Assembly: GCF_900103345.1 (NCBI RefSeq)
Contig: NZ_LT629702.1
Span: 3,782,001-3,846,000 of the forward strand
Direction of reading: 5' to 3'
Length of the DNA: 64,000 nucleotides
Source of the DNA: Pseudomonas azotoformans
GTDB lineage: Bacteria; Pseudomonadota; Gammaproteobacteria; Pseudomonadales; Pseudomonadaceae
Shown: piece by piece, positions 51,503-61,406 of the stretch
Layout of the letters: every line of letters begins with the position of its first letter
Numbering within the stretch: the stretch's first letter is position 1
The notes under the pieces: generated by a model
Database searches by the model: none
What the model was told of the DNA's origin: nothing
What the model saw: the letters and a program-made list of their open reading frames with translations, nothing else
Translations under genes and position numbers: made by a program

Positions 51503-52936
51503 ATGACGCGTCCCGTTCCCCTGCTGTTCCTGCTTGCTGGTCTGTTGTTCTTCTTTGCGCTGGGTAACCACGAGTTGCAAGGTTCCACCGAAGCCCGCGT
51601 GGCCGGGATCGCCATGGCCATGCACCTGGACAATAACTGGGTGGTGCCCCAGTTGTTTCGTGAACCCTTCCTGGAAAAACCACCCCTGAGCCTGTGGATC
51701 GATGCCGGGGCGATTCGCCTGTTTGGCGGCACCACCTGGGCGGTGCGCCTGGCGTCGGCGTTTGCCGGGTTGTTCAGCGTGATGCTGCTTTACACAATGC
51801 TGCGCAAGTTCTGCCGACCGCAGACGCTGGCGTTCAGCGCGGCGCTGATCCTGGCGACCATGGCCAGTTATTGGAGCAATGCCCGAGGTGTGGGTGAGGA
51901 TTCGCTGCTCACCCTCGGCGTAACCACTGCGCTGCTGGCGTTTTACCAGGCCGTGCGACCCGATCGTGAAGGGTCAAGCACCGGCGCATGGGCACTGTTT
52001 ACCGCCGGGATGGTGATCGCCACCCTCAGCAAAGGCGTGCTGGGCCTGGCGATGCCAGGCATTGTGATTTTTGTGTACCTGGCCAGTACCAGCGTCATGG
52101 ACAAGCGCCTGCGCCTTGGCGACTGGCTCAAGCCCGCGCTGTTCACCTTGCTGGCGCTGGTGCCATTGGTGATCTGGCTGGGCTTTCTTTACCAGCGCGG
52201 CGGCATGCAAGCGGTGGCCGAAGTGCTGTTGACCAACAGTGTCGGCCGGTTCAGCGGTTCGTTTGTCGAGGCGGGCCATTACGAGCCGTTCTACTACTAC
52301 ATCGCCAAGCTGCCGGAGGCATTCCTGCCCTGGAACATCCTGGTGTACCTGGGCCTGTGGCACTTCCGTAAAACCCTGGTGCGCAACCGCTACCGCCTGT
52401 TCTTCAGCGTCTGGCTGGTGGCGCAATTTACCCTGCTGACCCTGGCGTCGAGCAAGCGCACGGTGTACCTGATGGCCCTCACCCCAGCCGCAGCCGTACT
52501 GGCCGCGGAGTATGCACGGGTGCTGCTGGAATGGCTGAAAGCCCACAAACCTGCGCTTTACACGCATCACAAAACCATCGTGGGTGGCGTTTTCACCCTG
52601 GCCATAGGCTGCTACCTGATCGCCGCGTTCTGGTTTGCGCCCAAAGCGGACGTGCGTCAGTCGTTCGTCCCGGTGATCAGCCAGGTTCAGGCGTTCAAGG
52701 ATGAAGGCAAGGAAGTGGTGCTGTTCCAGCCCAACGAGCGCATCGCCGGGGCCAGCGTGTTCTATCTGCAGGCCTACTTGCCGATCCTGCAAACCGAGGC
52801 CGAGCTGCACAGCTACCTCGGCGCCAAGCCCGGCAACGTTGCATTGCTGGACCATACCAACGACCTGACCACCCCGGTGAAGGTGGTCAAGGAAATGGCG
52901 ATCAATCGCCAGCCTTACTACTTCGTGGAGCAGTAA
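51503..52936 (+). CDS. GT39/ArnT-like glycosyltransferase (PMT family)
   Basis: The polytopic membrane protein of about 477 residues starts MTRPVPLLFLLAGLLFFFAL. It matches the PMT/ArnT family: an early periplasmic loop GNHELQGSTEARVAGIAMAM (the conserved acidic ExR-type site), FREPFLEKPPLSLWIDAGAI, and multiple TM helices to about residue 400. Such enzymes transfer a sugar from polyprenyl-phosphate to lipid A or protein on the periplasmic face. The acceptor is unknown. The frame is open to ATG 51458, which would only add a hydrophilic extension, so 51503 is preferred. Confidence 0.82.
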   Translation: MTRPVPLLFLLAGLLFFFALGNHELQGSTEARVAGIAMAMHLDNNWVVPQLFREPFLEKPPLSLWIDAGAIRLFGGTTWAVRLASAFAGLFSVMLLYTMLRKFCRPQTLAFSAALILATMASYWSNARGVGEDSLLTLGVTTALLAFYQAVRPDREGSSTGAWALFTAGMVIATLSKGVLGLAMPGIVIFVYLASTSVMDKRLRLGDWLKPALFTLLALVPLVIWLGFLYQRGGMQAVAEVLLTNSVGRFSGSFVEAGHYEPFYYYIAKLPEAFLPWNILVYLGLWHFRKTLVRNRYRLFFSVWLVAQFTLLTLASSKRTVYLMALTPAAAVLAAEYARVLLEWLKAHKPALYTHHKTIVGGVFTLAIGCYLIAAFWFAPKADVRQSFVPVISQVQAFKDEGKEVVLFQPNERIAGASVFYLQAYLPILQTEAELHSYLGAKPGNVALLDHTNDLTTPVKVVKEMAINRQPYYFVEQ

Positions 52937-52951
52937 GGCCGGCACGGGGCA

Positions 52952-53440
52952 TCAGTGCTTGGTGACCTTGTCCAGGTAACCCATGGCAAACGCCGAGATC
53001 ACGAAGGTCATGTGGATGATCACGTACCACATCAGATGCTGCGGATCGACGTTCTTGGCGTCCATGAAGATGCGCAGCAAGTGGATCGACGAAATCGCCA
53101 CGATGGAGGCCGCCACTTTCATCTTCAGCGATGAAGAGTCCATGGTGCCCAGCCAGTTGAGCTTCTCTTTGCTCTCATCGATATCCAGCTGCGAGACGAA
53201 GTTCTCGTAGCCGGAAATCATCACCATCACCAGCAAGCCGCCAACCAGGGCCATGTCGATCAACGACAGCAGCACCAGGATCAGCTCGGACTCGGCCATC
53301 GAGAACACGCTCGGCAGCAGGTGAATCACTTCCTGGAAGAATTTCAGCGCCAGCGCCAGCAACCCCAGGGACAAGCCGAAATAGATCGGCGCCAGCAGCC
53401 AGCGCGAGGCATACATAGCATTTTCGATAAAGCGTTCCAT
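52952..53440 (-). CDS. yqhA: YqhA family inner membrane protein (UPF0114)
   Basis: The 162-residue protein matches YqhA/TIGR00645: [20 protein letters not shown] at the start, then [20 protein letters not shown] and [20 protein letters not shown]. It has four predicted TM helices. Function unknown. It is convergent with the glycosyltransferase gene. Confidence 0.9.
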   Translation of the reverse strand: MERFIENAMYASRWLLAPIYFGLSLGLLALALKFFQEVIHLLPSVFSMAESELILVLLSLIDMALVGGLLVMVMISGYENFVSQLDIDESKEKLNWLGTMDSSSLKMKVAASIVAISSIHLLRIFMDAKNVDPQHLMWYVIIHMTFVISAFAMGYLDKVTKH

Positions 53441-53606
53441 TGAATCTCACACAGCTTGGCTAGAAATGGCGGCGAGTATACCAGCCGCTATAAGACACCT
53501 GTAACCACGAGAAAACTGACCTGTGCGGCATCTGTAAGAGAATTTTTCTGCTAGTGTCGAGCCCAATAACAACTCGGCTCGATGACGTCGGACAGGAAAA
53601 ACTCAG

Positions 53607-55430
53607 ATGATGGATGTGCGATCCCCTTTGGCCAGTATCGGCCTGTGCACGGCATTGCTGCTGGCTGGCGGCTGCTCCCCCAGCGACGAGCAGAAGCAGA
53701 CCACCCTCGAAGAGAAAACCGCAAAGTTCGAACACTCCCTGGACAGCATCCAGGACCCCAAGCTGCGTGACGCCGTCGCCGACCTGGGCGGTTCGCTGCT
53801 GCTGCTGGAGCGGGCGCGGGTCAAACTCGCCAGCAAGCCCATCGAAGCCGAGTACGGCGAAGACACCCTGGCCCTGCTCAAGCACTACCCCACGCCCCAG
53901 GCGCTGGTGGACACCTACATCAATGGCCTGTTCGTACTGCGCAAGACCTCGCACTCCGACTACCTGACCGACTTGCAGCCGGTGTTCCCGTTCAGCTTCA
54001 ACATGCCTGACCAGTTCCCCTTTCCCCATGGCCTGGAGTGGCAGTCGGTGACCTTGAGCAACAACAAGGTCATCCCCTTCCAGCCGGAATGGTCGGAAAC
54101 CGATCCGGGCATCCAGCTGAGCCCCAGCAGCTCCAACCTGACCAACCCCGACGACCTGACGGTGACCTACCCGTTCATCGACGGCATCGAGACGGAAAAC
54201 AAGAGCCAGCCACAGCCCGTCAGCCTCAAGGGCACGGTGGAAGTGGTCGCGCCGGGCAAGGTGTTGACCTTTGACCTGTCGAAAAAAGACGTGGGCCACA
54301 AGCGCACCGAGGGCAACATCACCCTCAACCTGCTGCTCCTGGAAAAAAACTACGCCGAGATCGAGCTGACCAACAGCCAACCGCTGGCGCCTGAAGTCGG
54401 CGACGAATCGCCCAACCCGCTGCTGGTACAAGCACGCGACAACACCGGGCAATTCCTTACCCGCTCCGGCTCGATCAACGAAAGCAGCGCCCAGGTGGCG
54501 TTCTACGAGAAACAACTGGCCGAGATGCAAAAGCAGAAGGCCTGGTCGGAGGCGTTCGAAAAACAGCTCACCGATGAGCAGAAAGCCTTCGAACACAAAC
54601 AAAGCAGCCATTACGCCAAGGTGTATTTCAATGGCGTGATCGACAACCTGCAGGTCAACGTGCTGGATTTCTCCACCGCCACTCGCACGCGCAAAGACCT
54701 CGATCTGCCAGTGATGCGCTTCGACAAGAACAGCCTGCAGCACACTGTCCAGGCCCTGCCGATGCCAGTCACCGTGTATGACGACGGCGCCGCCAGCTGG
54801 CTCAAAGACGCGAGCATGACCGAGGACCAGCTGAAAAACAGCGTCACCATCAGCCAGTCGGTCGAAGACGCCAGCGCCGCGCACATCGTGTTCGACCACC
54901 CGTTCACCTTCAATGACGACCTGGTGGGCAGCGAGCGCAACAGCAGCGAGTCGCCGGTGACCTTCTTCACCGCCGATGAAAAAGGCGAGCGCGGTGAGCC
55001 GATCGAGCTGCCCGCCGAGGCGTTTGAATTGAACCCGGCACGCGGCACCCTCACCTACGACCTGAACCTGTTCCCGGAAAACCCGGCGTATGTGGTGGGC
55101 TCGATCCCGCTGTTCCTGGCGACCATCGACAAAGCCGAAATCGACGTGGCCAAGCTGCCCAAAGGGCTGTCGCTCAAGGACAACGCGCTGATCGTCGACC
55201 AGAAGGCCTTCCCCGCCGACAGCTGGCGCTTCTACGCCAAGGACGCCAGCGGCAACTACCTCAAGGAAATCCTCGACGTCAGCCACCGCGCCGAGGAGTA
55301 CGGCACGGCAATGTTTGACGTGCATTACTTCTACGGCCAGCCGACCGCCCTGGAAAGCTACCAGCGCACCGACCTGAGCACCGTGCAATACGGTTTCGAG
55401 GTCAAGCTCGACAAGCCCGAGGGCAAATAG
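53607..55430 (+). CDS. Large lipoprotein of unknown function
   Basis: The 607-residue product has a lipoprotein signal (MMDVRSPLASIGLCTALLLA then lipobox LAGGC; Cys24 predicted). A charged N-terminal helix follows, then a long beta-rich region with repeated short Asp/Pro/Tyr-containing strands. SDs are weak (AGGAAAAACTC). I recognise no named family. It is convergent with the 102-residue gene downstream. A 642-codon antisense frame over it is a composition artefact. Confidence 0.75.
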   Translation: MMDVRSPLASIGLCTALLLAGGCSPSDEQKQTTLEEKTAKFEHSLDSIQDPKLRDAVADLGGSLLLLERARVKLASKPIEAEYGEDTLALLKHYPTPQALVDTYINGLFVLRKTSHSDYLTDLQPVFPFSFNMPDQFPFPHGLEWQSVTLSNNKVIPFQPEWSETDPGIQLSPSSSNLTNPDDLTVTYPFIDGIETENKSQPQPVSLKGTVEVVAPGKVLTFDLSKKDVGHKRTEGNITLNLLLLEKNYAEIELTNSQPLAPEVGDESPNPLLVQARDNTGQFLTRSGSINESSAQVAFYEKQLAEMQKQKAWSEAFEKQLTDEQKAFEHKQSSHYAKVYFNGVIDNLQVNVLDFSTATRTRKDLDLPVMRFDKNSLQHTVQALPMPVTVYDDGAASWLKDASMTEDQLKNSVTISQSVEDASAAHIVFDHPFTFNDDLVGSERNSSESPVTFFTADEKGERGEPIELPAEAFELNPARGTLTYDLNLFPENPAYVVGSIPLFLATIDKAEIDVAKLPKGLSLKDNALIVDQKAFPADSWRFYAKDASGNYLKEILDVSHRAEEYGTAMFDVHYFYGQPTALESYQRTDLSTVQYGFEVKLDKPEGK

Positions 55431-55433
55431 CGA

Positions 55434-55742
55434 TCAGTGCTGGGTGTCACCATTAAGCTGTCGCAGATGGGCCTGCATGTGCAGGCACCAGATCTGCGGG
55501 TCGCCCGCTTTCTCGTAGCCGTGCTGCGTCAGGCTGTCGACGATGGACTCCAGCATGTTTTCCGCGACGAAGGGCCCGGGGAACGGGCCTTGGGACTTGA
55601 TGGTGGAAGGCTGTTCACCGGTCATTCCGGCGGCAAACAACAAGGTCCACATCCCGTTATCCCCCGCAAGAGGGCGAATCGAACATTCGATACGGGTGAC
55701 CAGGCCAAAGCACTGGCGGGTAAGGCAAAGGTTGCGCGGCAT
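55434..55742 (-). CDS. Small conserved-looking hypothetical protein
   Basis: The 102-residue product starts MPRNLCLTRQCFGLVTRIEC. It has several Cys and a GMWTLLFAAGMTGEQPSTIK segment, ending AHLRQLNGDTQH. Related short proteins seem common in Pseudomonas, but I recall no function. The ATG at 55742 matches the N-terminal pattern better than the upstream codons. Confidence 0.6.
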   Translation of the reverse strand: MPRNLCLTRQCFGLVTRIECSIRPLAGDNGMWTLLFAAGMTGEQPSTIKSQGPFPGPFVAENMLESIVDSLTQHGYEKAGDPQIWCLHMQAHLRQLNGDTQH

Positions 55743-55862
55743 GGCGGCGACCCTCGGTAGATCGGTGTTCAACCTGCGCCTGGGGCGAGGCTGTTTCTAT
55801 CCAGCGACTCCTGTGGATATCCCTTGAGCACAGAATAGAAGAAAACCACGACAAACCAAGGT

Positions 55863-55891
55863 TGTAGGGACCAACGGGCGTTGGCCCTACA
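55863..55891. repeat. short inverted repeat
   Basis: TGTAGGGACCAACG / CGTTGGCCCTACA are nearly perfect 13-14-bp arms with a 2-bp centre, one A/C mismatch. It lies between the small hypothetical gene and the REPIN, and resembles another Pseudomonas palindromic repeat type. Confidence 0.6.
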
Positions 55892-55925
55892 GTCGCGCCA
55901 AATTCATGACGGTTTTACCCTGTCT

Positions 55926-56057
55926 GTGGCGAGCGGGCTTGCCCCGCGTTGGGCTGCGCAGCAGCCCCAATAGGACCGCCGCGGTGTGCCAGTGAGATTG
56001 AATTGTCTGGTTTTGGGGCTGCTTCGCAGCCCAACGCGGGGCAAGCCCGCTCACCAC
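55926..56057. repeat. REPIN (inverted REP doublet), copy 1
   Basis: Left arm GAGCGGGCTTGCCCCGCG plus GGGCTGCGCAGCAGCCC, then a spacer of about 50 bp, then the mirrored arm GGGGCTGCTTCGCAGCCC with CGCGGGGCAAGCCCGCTC. The same structure of almost the same length is at 63047-63179. Such pairs are mobilised by RAYT transposases, not visible in this window. Confidence 0.85.
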
Positions 56058-56092
56058 AACAAGCCCGCTCGCCAGAACAAGCCCGCTCGCCA
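56058..56092. repeat. two tandem copies of an 18-bp unit after the REPIN
   Basis: AACAAGCCCGCTCGCCA occurs at 56058 and again at 56076, an 18-bp period. It continues the half-arm of the REP (AAGCCCGCTC), as if the end of the REPIN was duplicated. Confidence 0.75.
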
Positions 56093-56107
56093 CGATTCAC
56101 GTCGACA

Positions 56108-58546
56108 TCAGGTGGGCTTGGCTTGCGCCAACGCCTCCTGCGCCAACTCCTTTTCCGCCTCCTTCAGGTCATCCTCGCTGATCATCTCAGCAATCACCCG
56201 CAGGCGCTCCACTACCCGCGCATTCACCGAGCCTTCCGGGAACTGCCCTTCGGCATCCGGCTCACCGGCAGGCTCGCCCACCAACAGGCTCAACGCCTCG
56301 TCCGCCTGGCGCACGGCATAGATATGGAACTGCCCGGCACGCACGGCTTGCAGCACCTTCTCATCAAGCATCAGCGTAGCGACGTTGGCCTGGGGAATGA
56401 TCGCGCCCTGTTCACCGGTCAAACCGCGCGCTTCGCAGAGGCGGAAGAAGCCTTCGATCTTCTCGTTGACCCCGCCCACCGCCTGCACTTCACCAAACTG
56501 GTTGATGGAGCCGGTGATGGCGAAGCACTGCTTGAGCGGGGTTTTCGACAAGGCCGAGATCAAGGTGCACGCCTCGCCAAGGGAGGCGCTGTCGCCGTCC
56601 ACATAACCATAGGACTGCTCCAGCGCGATGCTCGCCGAGATCGCCAGCGGGAATTCCTGGGCATAACGGCTGCCCAGGTAACCGGTGAGGATCATCACAC
56701 CCTTGGAGTGGATCGGCTGGCCGAGGTTGACCTCACGCTCAATGTCGACAATACCGCTGCCGCCCGGGTACACCGTGGCGGAAATCCGCGCTGGCACACC
56801 GAATGCCGAATCGCCCACCTCCAGCACCGTCAGCCCGTTGCACTTGCCCACCGCCGCACCGGCGGTGTCGATCAGGATCACCCCGGCGAGCATGTCGTCG
56901 AGAATCCGCGCCGACACGCGCCCGGTACGCGTGGCCTTGGCCTTGAGGGCGCGTTCGATATGCCCGGCATCGGTCATTTCGTCGCCGGCCAGGTGACGGA
57001 TGAAATCCGCCTCGCTGACCAGTTGGAACAAGTCACCAATGCGCGCCGACAAGCGCCCCTGGTGCTCCGCCAACCGTGCGCTGTAAGTCGCCAGGCGCGC
57101 CACCGCATCCGAGGTCAACGGCGCCATGCCTTCTTCCGACGTGCGGGTTTTCAGCAATTGGGCGAACTGCTCCAGGCTTTCGTCGACCATCGGGATGTCT
57201 TCGTCGAAGTCCACCAGTACGCGGAACATCTCCTGGAAGTCCGGATCGGCGTCCTGCAACGCGTAGTACAACTGGCGCGAACCGATGATGATCACCTTGA
57301 CCTGCAACGGGATCATCTGCGGGTTGAGCGTCACGGTGGCCAGGCGGCCCAGTTCGCCCAGCGGCGACTCCATCTTCAACTTGCGCGATTGCAGGGAGCG
57401 CTTGAGGGCGTCCCACACGAACGGCTCGCTGAGCATTTTTTCGGCTTCAAGAATCAGGAAACCGCCGTTGGCACGGTGCAACGCGCCCGGGCGCAGCTGG
57501 CGATAGGTGGTGTAGAGCGCGCCCTGGTCGGTGCTGTATTCGATACGGCCGAACAGGTTGTCGTAGGTCGGGTGCGGTTCAAACACCACAGGTGCACCAC
57601 CGTTGACCGGATGGCCGACCACCAGGCTTGGGCAGTACTGCTCTTCGAGCAGCTTGCGCGCCTGGGCGTCGGTCTTGGCGTCGTCCACCAGTTGCTCGAC
57701 CACGGTCTTGAGCAAGTACACCTGCATGGCTTGCAGGTAACCGCAGACGGCCGCATTTTCCGCGTACTTTTCCGACAGTGGTGCAAGCAAAGGCTGCAGG
57801 GCCAGGGTGATGGTTTCTTCGTTGAACTGGCGCAGTTGGTTGTTCGACTCACGCTTCCACTGCGGCAGGCTCGCCAGTTCTTCGTTGAGGCGCTCTTCCA
57901 GCTCGGAAATATCCGTGTGGAACCGCTCGCGGTCGGCTTCCGGCAGCTGCGAGAACTCAGCTTCGTCCAACGCCTTGCCATCGAGCATCGGCGTGAAGGC
58001 AATGTTGGAGCTGTCGCGGTAAAGCGCCACGTCCTTTTCCAGGGCCAGGCGTTCGATCACGTCCAGGGCCTTGTCGTAGCGCTGGTTGAAGGCGCGGTCG
58101 ATGGCGCTTTTGCGCTGTTGATAAGTGGGGTGCTCGAACACCGCCGGGAAGGTCGCGACAAGGTTGTCGACCAGACCGTTGATGTCGTTGATGAACGCCG
58201 CCGCAGCGCCGCCGGGCAATTCCAGGGCGCGGGGTTCACGAGGCTCATCGAAATTATTCACGTAGACCCAGTCCGACGGGGTCTGCAGGCGTTTGCCTTC
58301 GGCCTTCAGGTAGCGTTTGACGAACGAAAAGCGGCCGGTGCCCGGCTCGCCCATGACAAACACGTTGTAACCGGGGCGTGGCATGGCCACACCGAACTGC
58401 AACGCTTCAACCGCGCGTTCCTGGCCAAGCACACCGCGAAAGGGCTCCAAATCATTGGTGGTCGAGAAGCTGAACTGTTCAGCGGAGAAAGGGCGAGTCA
58501 GCGCTTCGGGCGCTAGACGCAAGCTGGCAGCAACAGGATCAGGCAT
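56108..58546 (-). CDS. Lon-like ATP-dependent protease (LonB/YcbZ type)
   Basis: The 812-residue protein starts MPDPVAASLRLAPEALTRPF. It carries a Walker A VFVMGEPGTGRFSFV (about residue 65) in a split AAA+ region interrupted by a long helical insert, Walker B-type ANGGFLILEAEKM, and a C-terminal Lon-type protease domain. The catalytic Ser lies in VDGDSASLGEACTLISALSK and the Lys in QAVGGVNEKIEGFFRL. There is no N-terminal LAN domain. It degrades misfolded proteins; a related P. aeruginosa enzyme (AsrA) is linked to aminoglycoside-induced stress. A 855-codon antisense frame is spurious. Confidence 0.92.
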   Translation of the reverse strand: MPDPVAASLRLAPEALTRPFSAEQFSFSTTNDLEPFRGVLGQERAVEALQFGVAMPRPGYNVFVMGEPGTGRFSFVKRYLKAEGKRLQTPSDWVYVNNFDEPREPRALELPGGAAAAFINDINGLVDNLVATFPAVFEHPTYQQRKSAIDRAFNQRYDKALDVIERLALEKDVALYRDSSNIAFTPMLDGKALDEAEFSQLPEADRERFHTDISELEERLNEELASLPQWKRESNNQLRQFNEETITLALQPLLAPLSEKYAENAAVCGYLQAMQVYLLKTVVEQLVDDAKTDAQARKLLEEQYCPSLVVGHPVNGGAPVVFEPHPTYDNLFGRIEYSTDQGALYTTYRQLRPGALHRANGGFLILEAEKMLSEPFVWDALKRSLQSRKLKMESPLGELGRLATVTLNPQMIPLQVKVIIIGSRQLYYALQDADPDFQEMFRVLVDFDEDIPMVDESLEQFAQLLKTRTSEEGMAPLTSDAVARLATYSARLAEHQGRLSARIGDLFQLVSEADFIRHLAGDEMTDAGHIERALKAKATRTGRVSARILDDMLAGVILIDTAGAAVGKCNGLTVLEVGDSAFGVPARISATVYPGGSGIVDIEREVNLGQPIHSKGVMILTGYLGSRYAQEFPLAISASIALEQSYGYVDGDSASLGEACTLISALSKTPLKQCFAITGSINQFGEVQAVGGVNEKIEGFFRLCEARGLTGEQGAIIPQANVATLMLDEKVLQAVRAGQFHIYAVRQADEALSLLVGEPAGEPDAEGQFPEGSVNARVVERLRVIAEMISEDDLKEAEKELAQEALAQAKPT

Positions 58547-58813
58547 CGGGCTTCCTTACATCAGGCGGGGCAGATGACGGCATTCTGGCTCCCGGTTACG
58601 CGCTCTGGCAAGGCGCGCCTGTGGGAAAGCATAGACACGGGACGCGTCCTGCAAAAATATCGCGTCATCACTCACTGTTTTATAAAAATGCACGGAACCC
58701 TTGGAACGTGCCTAAACTCCAAATTGCGCGGGTTGGACTAATAACTGGCCCCTAGGGCGCTGCGACGCGCCTGAACCCTTGTCCATTGGTTTGCACACAA
58801 AGAGAACAAAGCT

Positions 58814-59302
58814 ATGAAACGGATCCTTCTCGGTACTCTCTTCACCGTCGTCTCCCTCAATGCAATGGCAGAAGCACCAGGTGGCCCGAACTGTGGTTGG
58901 GGCAACATGTTGTTTGAAGGCCAGCGCGGCACTCCAGCTCACTTCCTGGCTTCCACCACCAACGGTACTTCGGGTAACGCCACTTTCGGCATGACCTCGG
59001 GCACCAACGGTTGCAGCACCAACAGCGCCCTGACTTACGGCGGCAAATCGTGGATTGCCATGAATGGCATGATGAACGAGCTGTCCGAAGACATGGCCAA
59101 GGGTAATGGCGAAGCACTGACCACCTACGCCGTGGTACTGGGCGTGGCGCCGGAAGATCGCGAGCACTTCGCGGCCGTGACCCACGAGCACTTCCAGCAG
59201 ATCTTCAGCAAGGCTGACGTGACCGCTGACGACGTGCACAACAACACCATTGCTGTACTGAAAAGCGATGCCCGTCTGGCGAAATACGCTACCCAGGCTT
59301 AA
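58814..59302 (+). CDS. DUF3015 family secreted protein
   Basis: The 162-residue protein has a signal peptide (MKRILLGTLFTVVSLNAMA) and the DUF3015 pattern (GPNCGWGNMLFEGQRGTPAH, FLASTTNGTSGNATFGMTSG, TNGC). The paired cysteines suggest a disulfide. A hairpin terminator follows. Function unknown. Confidence 0.85.
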   Translation: MKRILLGTLFTVVSLNAMAEAPGGPNCGWGNMLFEGQRGTPAHFLASTTNGTSGNATFGMTSGTNGCSTNSALTYGGKSWIAMNGMMNELSEDMAKGNGEALTTYAVVLGVAPEDREHFAAVTHEHFQQIFSKADVTADDVHNNTIAVLKSDARLAKYATQA

Positions 59303-59312
59303 GCTCGACCAG

Positions 59313-59342
59313 CCCGCGCCTACCAAGGCGCGGGTTTTATTT
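59313..59342 (+). terminator. rho-independent terminator after DUF3015
   Basis: An 8-bp stem CCCGCGCC / GGCGCGGG with loop TACCAA is followed by TTTTATTTTT. Confidence 0.88.
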
Positions 59343-59394
59343 TTGGACCCGCCTCCTCCTTGGGTCTTTATTATTTCCGACTTAAGTTGCCCCT

Positions 59395-61248
59395 ATGCTC
59401 AAACGCTTTGCCTGGATGGCACTCTTTGCCTGCGCCCCGCTGTACGCGGCCCCGCATCTTGATGATCAACGTTTGCAGCAATTGGCCAACGATCCGTTCT
59501 GGCTGTCCCTCGGCCATTACGAAGCCGGTAAAATCAGTGGCTGGCGCAGCTATGTCAGCGACAAGAAATTCTTCCTCGCACCCGATGGCGCCCACCACCC
59601 GGACGCCGAGCTCAAGGCCACCGTTGACGCGCTCTACGCGCCGGCCAGCCTGGGTCAAAAGCACGCCCAATGCGTTTACCCCGCGCGGACCCGCTGGCTC
59701 AAGGATCAGTTGCACCTCACTGACCTGCCTGCCGTGGACTGCACAGAATTCAAGCAATGGTTCAAGGACGTTGCCCCGCACAGCGCGGTCATGATCTTCC
59801 CGGCGGCCTACCTCAACAGCCCCTCGTCCATGTTCGGCCACACCCTGCTGCGCATCGACCAGGCCGACGTGCAAAGCAACAACACCGCCCTGCTCAGCTA
59901 TGCGATCAACTTCGGCGCCTATATCGAAGGCTCCGACAACAGCATTCTCTACGCCTGGAAGGGCTTGATGGGCGGTTACCCCGGCCTGTTCGCCCTGGTG
60001 CCTTACCAGGAAAAACTCTCCGAATACCGTAGCCTTGAGAACCGCGACCTGTGGGAATACCGCCTGAACCTCACCCAGGTCGAGACCGAGCGCATGGTCG
60101 AGCACGTGTGGGAGCTCAAGCAGATCCAGTTCGACTACTTCTTCTTCGACGAAAACTGCTCCTATCGCCTGCTCGAACTGCTGCAAGTGGCCCGCCCCGG
60201 CCTGCGCCTGACCGAACAGTTTCCACTGACCGCCATCCCCACCGACACGGTCAAGGCCGTCAAGGATGCGGGCCTGGTGGAAAGGATCGACTACCGCCCG
60301 TCCCGCGAACGCGAGCTGTTGGAGCGCGCCAAGCCGCTGGACAGCGACGAACAGCAATGGGTGTTGAAGGTCAGCGATGACCAGAAGCAGCTGCAGGAGC
60401 CTGCGTTCAAGGCCATCGCGAAAGACCGCCAGGCCCTGATCATCGACGCCGCCTACCGCCTCGGCCGCTACCGTGCCAATGGCCTGGAGCGCGACACCGC
60501 CCGCTCCCAACGCAGCTTCGAACTGCTGCGCGCAATCAACCAGAACCCGGCGCCTGACCTCAAGATCACCCCGCCCGGCCTGCCGGAAAACGGCCACGAA
60601 TCCCGCACCTGGCAAGTCGGCATCGGCACCCGCGGCGACAGGGCCTTCGGCGAATATGGCCTGCGCATGGCCTACCACGACCTCAACGACAACGCCGAAG
60701 GTTTCCCCCTCGGCGCACAGATCGAAATCCTGCAAATGAAACTGCGCCAGTACGAAGGCAACCACTGGCAGCTGCAGCAACTGGACCTGGCCACCATCCG
60801 CTCCCTGACCCCACGCAACGCCCTGTTGCAGCCGTGGTCATGGCAAGTCACCGGCGGCCTTGAACGCGTGCCCGGCAAACACGACGACGAAACCCTGGTC
60901 GCCCACGTCAACGGCGGCGCCGGCGGTACCTGGCAGTTGCGCGACGACATGCTCGGCTTCGCCCTCGGCACCGTGCGCGTGGAGCACAACAACGACTTCA
61001 GCGAAGCCATCTCCCCGGCGGCCGGTTTCAACACCGGCGTGCTGTGGAAGAACCCACTGGGCAACCTGAGCCTGGAAGCCAAGGGCGACTTCTTCACCAA
61101 CGGCGAGGTGCGCCGCAGTATCAGCCTGAACCAGCAATGGGAACTGTCGCGCAACCTGGGCCTGCGTTTGAGCGCCCAACGCGAGTACAGCCACCTGTCG
61201 ACGCCAGTGAATGAAGTGATGCTTGAAGTGAAGTGGTATCACTACTGA
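59395..61248 (+). CDS. DUF4105 family protein (Lnb-like)
   Basis: The 617-residue protein has a signal peptide (MLKRFAWMALFACAPLYAAP). A DUF4105 domain at about residues 130-290 contains ASxxMFGHTLLRID-type His (LNSPSSMFGHTLLRIDQADV) and the Cys of FFFDENCSYRLLELL, the His/Cys pair used by Lnb lipoprotein N-acyltransferases. Residues beyond about 390 are beta-rich with alternating strands, like an outer-membrane barrel (WELSRNLGLRLSAQREYSHL). Function is inferred from the family and not established for Pseudomonas. The SD is weak. Confidence 0.82.
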   Translation: MLKRFAWMALFACAPLYAAPHLDDQRLQQLANDPFWLSLGHYEAGKISGWRSYVSDKKFFLAPDGAHHPDAELKATVDALYAPASLGQKHAQCVYPARTRWLKDQLHLTDLPAVDCTEFKQWFKDVAPHSAVMIFPAAYLNSPSSMFGHTLLRIDQADVQSNNTALLSYAINFGAYIEGSDNSILYAWKGLMGGYPGLFALVPYQEKLSEYRSLENRDLWEYRLNLTQVETERMVEHVWELKQIQFDYFFFDENCSYRLLELLQVARPGLRLTEQFPLTAIPTDTVKAVKDAGLVERIDYRPSRERELLERAKPLDSDEQQWVLKVSDDQKQLQEPAFKAIAKDRQALIIDAAYRLGRYRANGLERDTARSQRSFELLRAINQNPAPDLKITPPGLPENGHESRTWQVGIGTRGDRAFGEYGLRMAYHDLNDNAEGFPLGAQIEILQMKLRQYEGNHWQLQQLDLATIRSLTPRNALLQPWSWQVTGGLERVPGKHDDETLVAHVNGGAGGTWQLRDDMLGFALGTVRVEHNNDFSEAISPAAGFNTGVLWKNPLGNLSLEAKGDFFTNGEVRRSISLNQQWELSRNLGLRLSAQREYSHLSTPVNEVMLEVKWYHY

Positions 61249-61271
61249 CTAAAGCCTGGCCGGGATCAACA

Positions 61272-61360
61272 TGTTGGAGGGGGCTTGCCCCCGATAGCAG
61301 TGCATCAGTCACCTATCCATCGACTGACACGCCGTCATCGAAGGCAAGCCTCCTCCCACA
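61272..61360. repeat. Pseudomonas palindromic repeat pair
   Basis: TGTTGGAGGGGGCTTGCCCC and the mirrored AAGGCAAGCCTCCTCCCACA border a 40-bp spacer, a common intergenic repeat type in this genus. It lies between the DUF4105 gene and the chorismate-mutase-like gene. Confidence 0.75.
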
Positions 61361-61406
61361 TTGGGTCCGCGTCTATTCAGTTCCCTCTAAAAGGAGCCCC
61401 ACCAAC

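Noticed and set aside
53460..55388. 642-codon minus-strand frame
   Set aside because: It is antisense to the large lipoprotein, which has a signal peptide and normal composition.
55949..58516. 855-codon plus-strand frame
   Set aside because: It is the antisense shadow of the Lon-like protease; its Arg/His/Gln-rich composition matches no family.
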